From positions 1,006,501 through 1,070,500 of the forward strand of contig NZ_LT629705.1 in assembly GCF_900103875.1 (NCBI RefSeq): a stretch of 64,000 nucleotides of DNA, given 5' to 3'. Shown in pieces: positions 8,209 through 16,596 of this stretch; the stretch's first letter is position 1; each line of letters opens with the position of its first letter. This DNA is from Pseudomonas arsenicoxydans. Lineage in GTDB: Bacteria > Pseudomonadota > Gammaproteobacteria > Pseudomonadales > Pseudomonadaceae. The position numbers and the translations under genes are program-made. The notes beneath the pieces were generated by a model. The model searched no databases. It saw nothing but the letters and a program-made list of their open reading frames with translations, and had not been told where the DNA came from.

Positions 8209-9825
8209 ATGATGGCTGTAGCTCGAGAGACGCTTCGTAGTTGGTTCTATCGCCCTTGGTTCCTGGCGATACTGGCTGCTGCCTTGAGCGCAACGCTATT
8301 GATGGCCGGTAGCCTGTTCGTGGCAATGCATCAGGTCGAACAAAGCGAAAGCGAGGAAATGAATGCTCAGGGCGAGCGCTTCCTGGTCCGCCTGGAGCAG
8401 TTGTTCGGACAACTTCGCGAAAGCCTCGACGATCTCGAAGCCCAACCGTTGCGGACCTGTGATACGGCGATGGTCGCGACCTTGCAACAGGTGAGTTTCA
8501 ATTACCGATTCGTTTACGAAGCTGCTTACATGGATGGCCCGCGAATCTGCTCAAACCGCCCCCGCCAGGAAGTGTTGTCGCTGACACGACCACCGGATAT
8601 AAGGGGCCCCACCTACAGCTTCTGGTTGAATACCACGACCGAACCCGATGAAAACCGTGCTGCGCTGATGCTCGGACGTGGCAACTTTCGTGTCGCGACG
8701 TCTCGCGGACATTTGACCGACATGGTCGATCTGTCCCCCGGTAGCAGCCTGCTGGTCGTGCTCGATCACGGCAACCGCGCGATTCCGGTTCTGGGTGTCG
8801 AGCAAGTCTGGCCGCCCACGGAACCCTGGCCCCCAAAAAGCCAGGATGCATTGCAAGTGACACAAACCCGCTTGATCTACCGCATGCCCACCAACAACCC
8901 CGAATACCAACTAGTGCTGATCACACCGCGCACCGGCATGCATGTGCCTGCCGTGTGGTGGTGGCTACTGCCGGCCAGCCTGGCCTTGGGGGTTTTCGTT
9001 GGTTTCATGGTGTTTTTGCTGGTCCGACAGCGACAGTCGCTGGATGCCGAATTGAACGGCGCCATTCGCCGAGGCGAGTTGCAGGTGCTGTATCAACCGA
9101 TCTTTGATCTCGACAGTCGCAACTGTGTCGGTGCCGAAGCCTTGCTGCGCTGGCGAAGGCCGGACGGCACCCTGACCAGTCCCGACCTGTTCATCCCGAT
9201 GGCCGAAAACACCGGCCAGATCCGTCAGATGACCGACTTCGTATTGCAGCGGTTGCTTGAACAACTGGGGCAGTTGCTACGCGCCAACCCGCAGCTGTAC
9301 ATCTCAGTCAACCTGGCAGCTTGCGACGTCATGGTCCCACGTATCGGTCAGGTGATGGCCCGTCTGTTGACCTTGCACCGGGTCGCGGCAAAGCAGATCG
9401 CTTTCGAGGTGACAGAGCGCGGCTTGATCGACGTGGTGGTGGCCAGGGAAAACCTGCAAGCGCTGCGCGATGTCGGGCATCAGGTGTTGATCGATGACTT
9501 TGGCACCGGTTATTGCAGCCTCGCCTACCTGCAAACCCTGCCGGTGGACTGCCTGAAAATCGACAAGGCGTTTATCGATGCATTGGGTCATGACGCCGCC
9601 AGCAGCGGTGTAGCACCGCACATCATCCATATGGCGCAGGCCCTGCAACTCAAGGTGATCGCCGAGGGTATCGAGCATGAAGCCCAGGCGAAGTTTTTGA
9701 GCAGTGAAGGTGTGAGGTATGGTCAGGGTTGGCTGTTCGCCCATGCACTGAGCGCCGTACAGTTCATTGAACTGATTACCCGCGGTCGCCGGCTGAACGC
9801 CCGGCGCCTGGATGATGAAGCCTGA
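8209..9825 (+). CDS. c-di-GMP phosphodiesterase with periplasmic CSS-motif sensor and EAL domain
   Basis: Membrane phosphodiesterase (538 aa). A transmembrane segment at ~20-40 and another at ~250-275 flank a periplasmic CSS-motif domain with cysteines in LRTCDTAM and ICSN. The cytoplasmic EAL domain keeps the usual catalytic set: EALLRW, SVNLA, FEVTE, DDFGTG, LKIDK, AEGIE and YGQGW. CSS domains in this family respond to periplasmic redox state via DsbA/DsbB, and dsbA lies 4 kb away; whether that is functional is inference. ATG codons at 8209 and 8212 are equally good starts. The gene converges on kinB with a 15-base gap. Confidence 0.9.
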   Translation: MMAVARETLRSWFYRPWFLAILAAALSATLLMAGSLFVAMHQVEQSESEEMNAQGERFLVRLEQLFGQLRESLDDLEAQPLRTCDTAMVATLQQVSFNYRFVYEAAYMDGPRICSNRPRQEVLSLTRPPDIRGPTYSFWLNTTTEPDENRAALMLGRGNFRVATSRGHLTDMVDLSPGSSLLVVLDHGNRAIPVLGVEQVWPPTEPWPPKSQDALQVTQTRLIYRMPTNNPEYQLVLITPRTGMHVPAVWWWLLPASLALGVFVGFMVFLLVRQRQSLDAELNGAIRRGELQVLYQPIFDLDSRNCVGAEALLRWRRPDGTLTSPDLFIPMAENTGQIRQMTDFVLQRLLEQLGQLLRANPQLYISVNLAACDVMVPRIGQVMARLLTLHRVAAKQIAFEVTERGLIDVVVARENLQALRDVGHQVLIDDFGTGYCSLAYLQTLPVDCLKIDKAFIDALGHDAASSGVAPHIIHMAQALQLKVIAEGIEHEAQAKFLSSEGVRYGQGWLFAHALSAVQFIELITRGRRLNARRLDDEA

Positions 9826-9840
9826 TCGGATGGCTACGGC

Positions 9841-11631
9841 TTATACCGCCAGAGCCATGTAGAACTGAGTCCCCTGCCCTGGCCGCGAATAGACACCCAT
9901 CCGCCCGCCATGCAACTGCACAATTTCCTTGCATAGTGCCAAGCCAAGCCCCGCGCCACCCTTCTTGCGGCCGACCTGAACAAAGGGCTCGAAGATCCGT
10001 CCCTGCTGGCCGTACGCAATGCCTTCGCCGTTGTCTTCTACGCTGATAATCACCCGTTCTCCATGACGTCGGGCCTGCAACCGTATCAACCCGCCCTCAG
10101 CGGTGTGGCGCAAAGCGTTATCGATGAGGTTATCGAGTACCCGATCCAGTTGCCCTTGATCGACCTGTAACCTCGGCAACGGCCCTTGCACTTCCACCAG
10201 CAATTCAATGCCTTTGAGCGCCGAAGCCCCGGCAAAGCGTGCCCGGGCCTGCTCAAGCAGATCTTCGATGACACAAGGTGCAAGCGTAAGCTTCTGCAAT
10301 CCGTTCTGGTAACGTGAGAAATTCAACAGGTCGTTGATCAGCTGCATCAAGCGCTGCATTTCTTCGTTCACGGTGTCCAGCAAATCAGCTTCGCGCGAAT
10401 CCGCAGGAAACTTCGCCCGTTCGCGGAACAGGCCGAACGCCATATGCATGCCGGTCACCGGGGTACGCAGCTCATGGGAGGCCCGCAGGACAAACTCACT
10501 GCGCACCCGTTCGAATGCGCGCTGCTCGGTGACGTCATGCAACACCATCACAGCGCCAAGAATATGGCCCTGTGTATGACTGACCGGCGTCAGGCTATAG
10601 GTCAGCAATCTCGACTCGCCATCCACTTCGACGCTCAGATCTTCCGGTGCCCGCTCGAGCGTCCCGCCGCGCAGCACCAGTTGCAGTTGTTCATCCAGTT
10701 CGGGACGTTCAAGTGCCGTCCCCAGCCCTTGGCCAAGGCGATCGGTGTCCCAACCCAACTGGCGCTGGGCCACCGGGTTGAGGTGCTCGAGATGACCATC
10801 GCGATCGATCATCAGCAACCCGTCGTCAATGCTGTCGAGTACGGCCTGCAATCGTTGCTGACCGGCAAGCAGCTCGTCGATATTCATCGCCTGGTGCTCG
10901 CGCAATGCCTCGGCCATGATGCCGAAACGCTTGGTCAGCTGGTTCATTTCCACGGCGGAGGACACCGGCAGGGTCACTTCGAAATTGCCTTGGCCAATAT
11001 TGTCGGCAGCCTGCACCAAGGCTTCTATCGGAGCGCCAAAGCGCCTGGCGATCGCATGGGCGGTAACGAACCCGATGATCAGGACCGCCAATCCCACCAA
11101 TCCCAGCAAACCGGCGATCAGCAGCGCCCGCTCACGGGCCCGGCGTTCGGTGTCATTGATGCTATCCAGAGCGCGCTTGTGCTCGGTGATCAGGCCGTTG
11201 CGCAGCGCGTTGAATTTTTCCGTGAGCGCTTCTTTGCCACTTAATACCTGTGTCGGTTCACGTGCCTGGCTGTAGGCCTCAAGAAAGTCGAGGTAGTCAG
11301 CCTTGGCCTGCTTGAATCCGTACAAGTCGCCGTTTCCTGCTTGCTCATGGGCGATGCCTTCGTCCAACAACTGGAGGTAACGCTGGCGGCTCGACTCAAA
11401 GGCTGCAGGATTGGGCGTTTCATTGACCATGACCATGAGCTGATCGCCCAGGGTCTGACGCAATTTCAGCCCCAGATCCAGCGTGACAAAGTTTTCGCGA
11501 ACCAGTGCTTCCTGAGTCGCGGCCATCTGCATCACGCTTACCAGACCGAGCAAGAGCCCGAGCAACGCCACCGTGATCAGCGCCGAAATACTCAGGAACA
11601 GCCGAGTACGCAGCTTCATCGCCAGTTTCAT
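9841..11631 (-). CDS. kinB: Sensor histidine kinase KinB
   Basis: Partner kinase of AlgB in control of alginate and virulence genes. The 596-residue protein has two transmembrane helices (about residues 8-32 and 165-190) around a periplasmic helical sensor domain, then HAMP, PAS (~255-360), an HisKA domain with phosphoacceptor His in RASHELRTPVTG, and an HATPase domain with N (DNLIDNALRH), G1 (DNGEG) and G2 (GGAGLGLALC) boxes. The start at 11631 (MKLAMKLRTRLF) is chosen over an open frame running into algB. It lies 10 bases after the algB stop, so the two are co-transcribed. Confidence 0.93.
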   Translation of the reverse strand: MKLAMKLRTRLFLSISALITVALLGLLLGLVSVMQMAATQEALVRENFVTLDLGLKLRQTLGDQLMVMVNETPNPAAFESSRQRYLQLLDEGIAHEQAGNGDLYGFKQAKADYLDFLEAYSQAREPTQVLSGKEALTEKFNALRNGLITEHKRALDSINDTERRARERALLIAGLLGLVGLAVLIIGFVTAHAIARRFGAPIEALVQAADNIGQGNFEVTLPVSSAVEMNQLTKRFGIMAEALREHQAMNIDELLAGQQRLQAVLDSIDDGLLMIDRDGHLEHLNPVAQRQLGWDTDRLGQGLGTALERPELDEQLQLVLRGGTLERAPEDLSVEVDGESRLLTYSLTPVSHTQGHILGAVMVLHDVTEQRAFERVRSEFVLRASHELRTPVTGMHMAFGLFRERAKFPADSREADLLDTVNEEMQRLMQLINDLLNFSRYQNGLQKLTLAPCVIEDLLEQARARFAGASALKGIELLVEVQGPLPRLQVDQGQLDRVLDNLIDNALRHTAEGGLIRLQARRHGERVIISVEDNGEGIAYGQQGRIFEPFVQVGRKKGGAGLGLALCKEIVQLHGGRMGVYSRPGQGTQFYMALAV

Positions 11632-11641
11632 CGGATAACGC

Positions 11642-12988
11642 TCACAGGTTGTACTGCTTGCGCTTGCGATACAGGGTCGAAGCGTCGATGCCAAGGGTTT
11701 TGGCCGCCTGATCCAGCGTGTCGGCCGTGGCCAGCACGGCACCGATGTGGGCTTTCTCCAGCTCATCCAGACTCAACGCAGCACCGATGCGCGGCGCATT
11801 GTTGACCGGGGTCTCGGCCATGCCCAAATGACTGATCTCGACCCGCTCCTGTGGACAAATGATGCTCGCCCGCTCCACCACGTTACGTAGCTCGCGAATG
11901 TTGCCGGGCCAGCGGTAACACAGCAACGCTTCACGGGCTTCATCGCTGAACCCTCTCGCCGGGCGGGCGTACTCCTTGACGAAGCGCGCAAGAAAACGGT
12001 CAGCCAGGTTCAGAATGTCTTCTCTGCGCTCGCGCAGTGGCGGCAAGTGCAGGGTAATGACGTTCAGGCGATAGAGCAGGTCTTCACGGAAGCGACCGTC
12101 GCGCACCATGTCTTCGAGGTTCAGGTTGGTCGCCGCAAGAATTCGCACATCAGCGCGGCGCGTCACTGGGTCGCCCACACGCTCGTATTCCTTGTCCTGG
12201 ATGAAACGGAGCAACTTTGGTTGCAACGTCAAAGGAAAATCGCCGATTTCGTCGAGAAACAGCGTGCCACCATCCGCTTGATTGACTCGTCCCAAGGTGC
12301 TTTCGCTCGCGCCCGTGAACGCACCACGACTGTGGCCGAAGAGTTCGCTTTCCATCAATTCCGCCGTCAGCGACGGGCAGTTGATCGTAACGCACGACTT
12401 CTTCTGGCGCTTGCTCCAACCGTGAATGGCTTGCGACAGCTCGCCTTTACCGGTCCCCGACTCACCAAGGATCAAAATGTTGGCATCGGTGCCGGCCACT
12501 TGGCGTGCGGTCTCGAGTACGACTTTCATGGCCGGGCTATGCGAGTCCAGGCCGTCCTTGGACTTACGTACTTCGCCTTCAAGGGCTTCAAGGCGTGCGG
12601 AGAGTTGGCGCACTTCCAACTGCTTGGCGGTGGCCAGGCGCAATTGGTCGGGGCTGCAGGGTTTGACGAGATAGTCGGCGGCGCCTGCCTGAATGGCATC
12701 GACTGCGGTGTCTACGGCGGAGTGAGCGGTGACGATCACTACGCGCATCCAGGGTGCCTGGATGCGCATCTGGGCCAAAACATCCAGGCCGTTGTCTTCG
12801 CCCAGGCGCAGATCGAGAAAGCATAGATCGAACACCTGGCGCTGTAACAAGGCGTCGGCCTGCGCTGCGCTGTTCGCGGTAGCGACGCTATAGCCTTCGT
12901 CTTCGAGGCAATAACGGAAGGTTCGCAGAATGGCGGATTCATCATCCACCAGCAGAATGCGGCCTTGATGCTCAGTGGCTGATTCCAT
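11642..12988 (-). CDS. algB: Sigma-54-type response regulator AlgB
   Basis: NtrC-family regulator (448 aa). An N-terminal receiver domain has an acidic pair (DDE) and phospho-acceptor Asp in CFLDLRLGED. A central AAA+ domain follows with Walker A GESGTGKGE, the sigma-54 contact loop GAFTGA, Walker B GTLFLDEIGD and an arginine-finger region. The C-terminus is a Fis-type HTH ending TLYRKRKQY. The ATG at 12988 (MESATEH) has AGGA five bases upstream and is preferred to 13003. The GAFTGA loop is intact, so it should be able to activate sigma-54 polymerase; a sigma-54 promoter lies 350 bases away in the divergent direction. Confidence 0.95.
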   Translation of the reverse strand: MESATEHQGRILLVDDESAILRTFRYCLEDEGYSVATANSAAQADALLQRQVFDLCFLDLRLGEDNGLDVLAQMRIQAPWMRVVIVTAHSAVDTAVDAIQAGAADYLVKPCSPDQLRLATAKQLEVRQLSARLEALEGEVRKSKDGLDSHSPAMKVVLETARQVAGTDANILILGESGTGKGELSQAIHGWSKRQKKSCVTINCPSLTAELMESELFGHSRGAFTGASESTLGRVNQADGGTLFLDEIGDFPLTLQPKLLRFIQDKEYERVGDPVTRRADVRILAATNLNLEDMVRDGRFREDLLYRLNVITLHLPPLRERREDILNLADRFLARFVKEYARPARGFSDEAREALLCYRWPGNIRELRNVVERASIICPQERVEISHLGMAETPVNNAPRIGAALSLDELEKAHIGAVLATADTLDQAAKTLGIDASTLYRKRKQYNL

Positions 12989-13262
12989 GTTCCTGCGCTC
13001 CATTTAATGAATGATCTTGGTTAGTCCCGGAAAAATCGGGCAAGTTGCATGGTTTATTCTGATCCATTCCAGCCCTGGCAGGGTAGCTCTCTACCGATCT
13101 GTTAGCTAATGGTCTGATTTATCTGGTTTTTTACTTAAATATCGCTTTTAAGGCGATTACCCACGTCCCTTTCTGACATCTGCGCCCTCCCCGCAATTCA
13201 AAAATTATCAAAGTTCCCTTGATGCGATCGTGCAATACGCCCGACCTTGCGCAGGCCATCGT

Positions 13263-13310
13263 GCAGGATGCGTCCTGCGTACTTTTAACAATCAATCTAA
13301 CTCATTGATT
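13263..13310. promoter_or_regulatory. Two inverted repeats upstream of the sigma-54 promoter (candidate activator sites)
   Basis: GCAGGA-TGCG-TCCTGC (13263-13278) and AATCAAT-CTAACTC-ATTGATT (13290-13310) are perfect inverted repeats 28-75 bases upstream of the -24 element. Enhancer-binding or IHF sites would be expected in this interval. Assignment to AlgB is not possible from sequence alone. Confidence 0.35.
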
Positions 13311-13337
13311 TTAAACACTTTAATTCTAATAAAAAGC

Positions 13338-13353
13338 TGGCATGCAGACTGCA
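13338..13353 (+). promoter_or_regulatory. Sigma-54 (RpoN) promoter, divergent from algB
   Basis: TGGCATG (13338-13344), four bases, then CTGCA (13349-13353). The invariant GG (13339-13340) and GC (13351-13352) are exactly ten bases apart, as required. Predicted transcription starts near 13364, about 64 bases before the first gene of the orf95-DUF1328-ivy cluster. The rest of the 440-base gap between algB and 13428 is AT-rich and holds no gene I can support. Confidence 0.6.
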
Positions 13354-13427
13354 ATAGACAGGGTAAGCAGGGCATAAATTATCGACGCCCACTAGCAGAT
13401 CACCACCAGAGTGGGAGGAGCTTCAGG

Positions 13428-13715
13428 ATGAATCGCCAACGTGCCGCCCAAATGCGTATCTCGCCATTGCATATCCAGCAAGGCCTGTTTGCCCTTCTGG
13501 CCCTGTTGATCACGCTGATCGCGGGCCAACAGTTCCTTCTTTGGGAACAGAGCCAGCAACCAGAGGCGCCGCACGTATCGATTCAACCTGCAACCCAGAC
13601 TCATTTCAGAGCCGTCAGCAGCAACCAGGCTGACCTCGCCCCAATGCGAATGATGGACGTCGACCAGGCTCAGCCTGTGGATCAGATGCCACGTCAGGAA
13701 CATTGGGTGTTCTAG
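13428..13715 (+). CDS. Uncharacterised single-pass membrane protein
   Basis: Not recognised as a named family. The 95-residue product has a basic N-terminus, one hydrophobic helix (~17-38, LFALLALLITLIAG) and a polar Gln/Pro-rich tail of about 55 residues, most simply a membrane-anchored periplasmic tail. The ATG at 13428 has GGGAGGAG spaced eight bases away; the frame is open further upstream but without a good start. It is first in a cluster with a DUF1328 protein and an Ivy inhibitor, downstream of a sigma-54 promoter. Gene order suggests equivalence to PA5482 (from memory). Confidence 0.8.
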   Translation: MNRQRAAQMRISPLHIQQGLFALLALLITLIAGQQFLLWEQSQQPEAPHVSIQPATQTHFRAVSSNQADLAPMRMMDVDQAQPVDQMPRQEHWVF

Positions 13716-13773
13716 GCAAACCAACTTGGCGTGATCGATGCGCCGGGAAAAGCACCACACGCACTACCTCTAA

Positions 13774-13962
<189 letters not shown>

Positions 13963-13964
13963 AG

Positions 13965-14429
13965 ATGAGCGTCACGTTTAAGACACTGGCAGCCGCCCTG
14001 CTTCTGGGCGGTAGTGCCATGGCGATAGCTGCCAATGATGGGCAGGCGCGGGTCAACGAGTTGCTGAGCGCAGACCCGCAGTACCGTGAAACCTGGACAA
14101 AAGTTGTTAAAAAGGAAGAACGACTGCCGGAATGGGTGATGAACCTGTCTGGCGATGCCGAGCAAATGAATGCTGTTGAAGAAGATGGCGACAAGTATCT
14201 GGTCGGCCCACTGTGCGAAACAAAGCCGACGTGCCTGACCAAACGCTTGATCGTGGCATTCAGTTTCGACAAGAAGGACGCCTACGCCATGCTGATCGAA
14301 GTACCCGCGGGACTGCCGGCCGACAAGTCGCCAACGCGACATGCCGATTACCGCTTCCTCGGCAAACCAGATCAAGGTATGCAGGATTTGTTGATGGAAC
14401 AGCTCAAGAAAGATCCAAACTGGTATTGA
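13965..14429 (+). CDS. Ivy-family vertebrate (C-type) lysozyme inhibitor
   Basis: Periplasmic inhibitor that protects peptidoglycan from lysozyme or from the cell's own lytic transglycosylases. The 154-residue precursor has a signal peptide (MSVTFKTLAAALLLGGSAMAIA) and an Ivy fold with the disulfide-bounded inhibitory loop, here C-ETKPT-C near residue 84 in place of the classic CKPHDC. Strongly coupled to the DUF1328 gene. The position matches the second P. aeruginosa Ivy paralogue (PA5481) as I recall it. The loop variation may change target range. Confidence 0.8.
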   Translation: MSVTFKTLAAALLLGGSAMAIAANDGQARVNELLSADPQYRETWTKVVKKEERLPEWVMNLSGDAEQMNAVEEDGDKYLVGPLCETKPTCLTKRLIVAFSFDKKDAYAMLIEVPAGLPADKSPTRHADYRFLGKPDQGMQDLLMEQLKKDPNWY

Positions 14430-15134
14430 GTTCGAAACACGGAAGAGGCCACACCGCTTCTTCCCTATGCGCTACCCGAGGAAGGTAGTCGCATGACCAA
14501 GGGGTCGGGACGTTCTGACTGTTACAGGGTCGGAGTGACCTACGGGCACATGGAGTGTCTGCGCAAGGGCCGGGTCAGGAATAGCTGCGACGCAAGTTCG
14601 CCGATCCAGTGTGATTTGACGAGCTTGCGTAGAGCTTTCTGCATGAAAAGCATCGTCCTAGAGCGTTCTGCTGCTCCCCTGCCCTTAAGATACGGCGACT
14701 CTTCGCAAAACCGGCGCGCGGTGTTTCTTTCGTGACCGTATATCGAGAAAGAGCTGCCTTGCCGACGAAGCGTTTTCGCTTTGAAACGTAGGCTTCTTCC
14801 TAAGTTTTGCCCTACACCTCCCCGCTCGAAAAATGACCAACCTCCCCTGTAATGGCCGGTTCACGGCACTTATGCCTGCCGAAATGTCGTATTCGAACCG
14901 GTTGGGACGCAAGTTTCAATTGAAAAAGCTCATGCCGATTCGGCATAGGGTAGGCGTTTACGGCATTAGACGTCGCAGCCTTGCATCGGAATAGTTGCGC
15001 CTTTTTTCGCCTGCCAGAGAGCCATACAACTCGCTCCGGGGCACCTTATACGGGGGCAGAGGCATACGACTTTTTCGCCACAAGCGTTCCAGTTCCTGCA
15101 TCTGCCTGAGTCAAACGCAAGTAAGGGTAAAGAT
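14430..15134. other. 704-base intergenic region upstream of gltP
   Basis: No convincing coding sequence. A short open frame at 14493-14735 lacks a ribosome-binding site and has codon use unlike its neighbours. Visible structure includes two perfect palindromes, TTTCAATTGAAA (14914-14925) and ATGCCGA-T-TCGGCAT (14932-14946), with further CGGCAT copies just downstream. These are candidate operators for gltP, about 190 bases before its start. A small RNA in the first 300 bases cannot be excluded. Confidence 0.4.
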
Positions 15135-16466
15135 ATGAAGAAGGCAAAGCTTAGCCTCGCCTGGCAGATCCTCATCGGTCTGGTATTGGGGATTGCAATC
15201 GGTGCGCTGCTCAACCATTTCAGTGCCGAAAAGGCCTGGTGGATCAGCAACGTCCTGCAACCAGCAGGCGATATCTTTATCCGTCTGATCAAGATGATCG
15301 TGATCCCAATCGTCATTTCCTCGCTGATCGTCGGCATCGCAGGCGTTGGTGACGCGAAGAAGCTTGGACGTATCGGTCTGAAGACCATCGTTTACTTCGA
15401 AATCGTCACCACCATCGCCATCGTGGTCGGTCTGGTTCTGGCCAACGTGTTCCATCCGGGCACCGGCATCGACATGAGCACCCTGGGTACGGTGGATATT
15501 TCCAAGTACCAGGCGACCGCTGCCGAGGTTCAGCACGAACACGCGTTCGTCGAAACCATCCTCAATCTGATCCCGTCGAACATCTTCGCGGCCATGTCCC
15601 GCGGCGAGATGCTGCCGATCATCTTCTTCTCCGTGTTGTTCGGTCTCGGCTTGTCGAGCCTGCAATCGGACCTGCGTGAACCGCTGGTGAAGATGTTCCA
15701 GGGCGTCTCGGAAAGCATGTTCAAAGTCACCCACATGATCATGAACTACGCCCCGATCGGCGTTTTCGCACTGATCGCGGTGACCGTCGCCAACTTCGGT
15801 TTTGCCTCCTTGCTGCCGCTGGCCAAACTGGTGATCCTGGTTTACTTCGCCATCGCCTTCTTCGCCTTTGTGGTGCTGGGCTTGATCGCCAAGGTATTCG
15901 GCTTCTCGGTGCTCAAGCTGATGCGCATCTTCAAGGATGAGCTGGTGCTGGCTTACTCCACCGCCAGTTCCGAAACCGTGCTGCCACGCGTGATCGAGAA
16001 AATGGAAGCCTACGGCGCACCGAAAGCCATTTGCAGCTTCGTGGTGCCAACCGGCTACTCGTTCAACCTCGACGGTTCGACCCTGTACCAGAGCATCGCG
16101 GCCATCTTCATTGCTCAGCTCTACGGCATCGATCTGTCGATCAGCCAGCAACTGCTGCTGGTGCTGACCCTGATGGTCACCTCCAAAGGCATCGCCGGTG
16201 TACCGGGCGTTTCCTTCGTGGTGTTGCTGGCCACCTTGGGCAGCGTCGGCATTCCGCTCGAAGGCCTGGCGTTCATCGCCGGTGTCGACCGCATCATGGA
16301 CATGGCCCGTACCGCACTGAACGTAATCGGCAACGCCCTTGCCGTACTGGTCATCTCCCGCTGGGAAGGCATGTACGACGATGCCAAGGGCCAGCGCTAC
16401 TGGAACTCCCTGCCGCACTGGCGCAGCAAGGAAAAGCTGCCGGTAGGCGAAGTGTCCAGCAACTGA
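15135..16466 (+). CDS. gltP: Proton/glutamate-aspartate symporter GltP (DAACS family)
   Basis: Inner-membrane uptake of glutamate and aspartate driven by the proton gradient. The 443-residue protein has eight hydrophobic helices and two hairpins. The family marks are the serine-rich stretch STASSETVLPRVIEKME (~277-292) and the NLDGSTLYQS motif (~310) in helix 7, followed by SKGIAGVPG. The start has AAGGGTAAAG spaced normally. It is monocistronic, bounded by a long upstream region and a strong terminator. Confidence 0.95.
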   Translation: MKKAKLSLAWQILIGLVLGIAIGALLNHFSAEKAWWISNVLQPAGDIFIRLIKMIVIPIVISSLIVGIAGVGDAKKLGRIGLKTIVYFEIVTTIAIVVGLVLANVFHPGTGIDMSTLGTVDISKYQATAAEVQHEHAFVETILNLIPSNIFAAMSRGEMLPIIFFSVLFGLGLSSLQSDLREPLVKMFQGVSESMFKVTHMIMNYAPIGVFALIAVTVANFGFASLLPLAKLVILVYFAIAFFAFVVLGLIAKVFGFSVLKLMRIFKDELVLAYSTASSETVLPRVIEKMEAYGAPKAICSFVVPTGYSFNLDGSTLYQSIAAIFIAQLYGIDLSISQQLLLVLTLMVTSKGIAGVPGVSFVVLLATLGSVGIPLEGLAFIAGVDRIMDMARTALNVIGNALAVLVISRWEGMYDDAKGQRYWNSLPHWRSKEKLPVGEVSSN

Positions 16467-16516
16467 TCACAAGCGTGCAGGATTGCCGCATGTGGTAGCG
16501 GCGCAAGCCGTGACAA

Positions 16517-16544
16517 ACAAACCCCGGAGAAATCCGGGGTTTGT
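16517..16544 (+). terminator. Terminator after gltP
   Basis: Perfect 12-pair stem, ACAAACCCCGGA / TCCGGGGTTTGT, closed by a GAAA tetraloop. The downstream T tract is short (CGTTTC), so it may be a moderate terminator. Confidence 0.7.
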
Positions 16545-16596
16545 CGTTTCTGCACACCCCGCTATCATTCGCCGCATCTTCCGGGGGATTTGACTG

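Noticed and set aside
14493..14735. 80-codon frame in the gltP upstream gap
   Set aside because: No Shine-Dalgarno, rare codons, no family resemblance; kept only as part of an intergenic region.
15111..16418. Minus-strand 435-codon frame opposite gltP
   Set aside because: Asp/Gln/His-rich mirror of membrane-protein codons; gltP itself is unambiguous.
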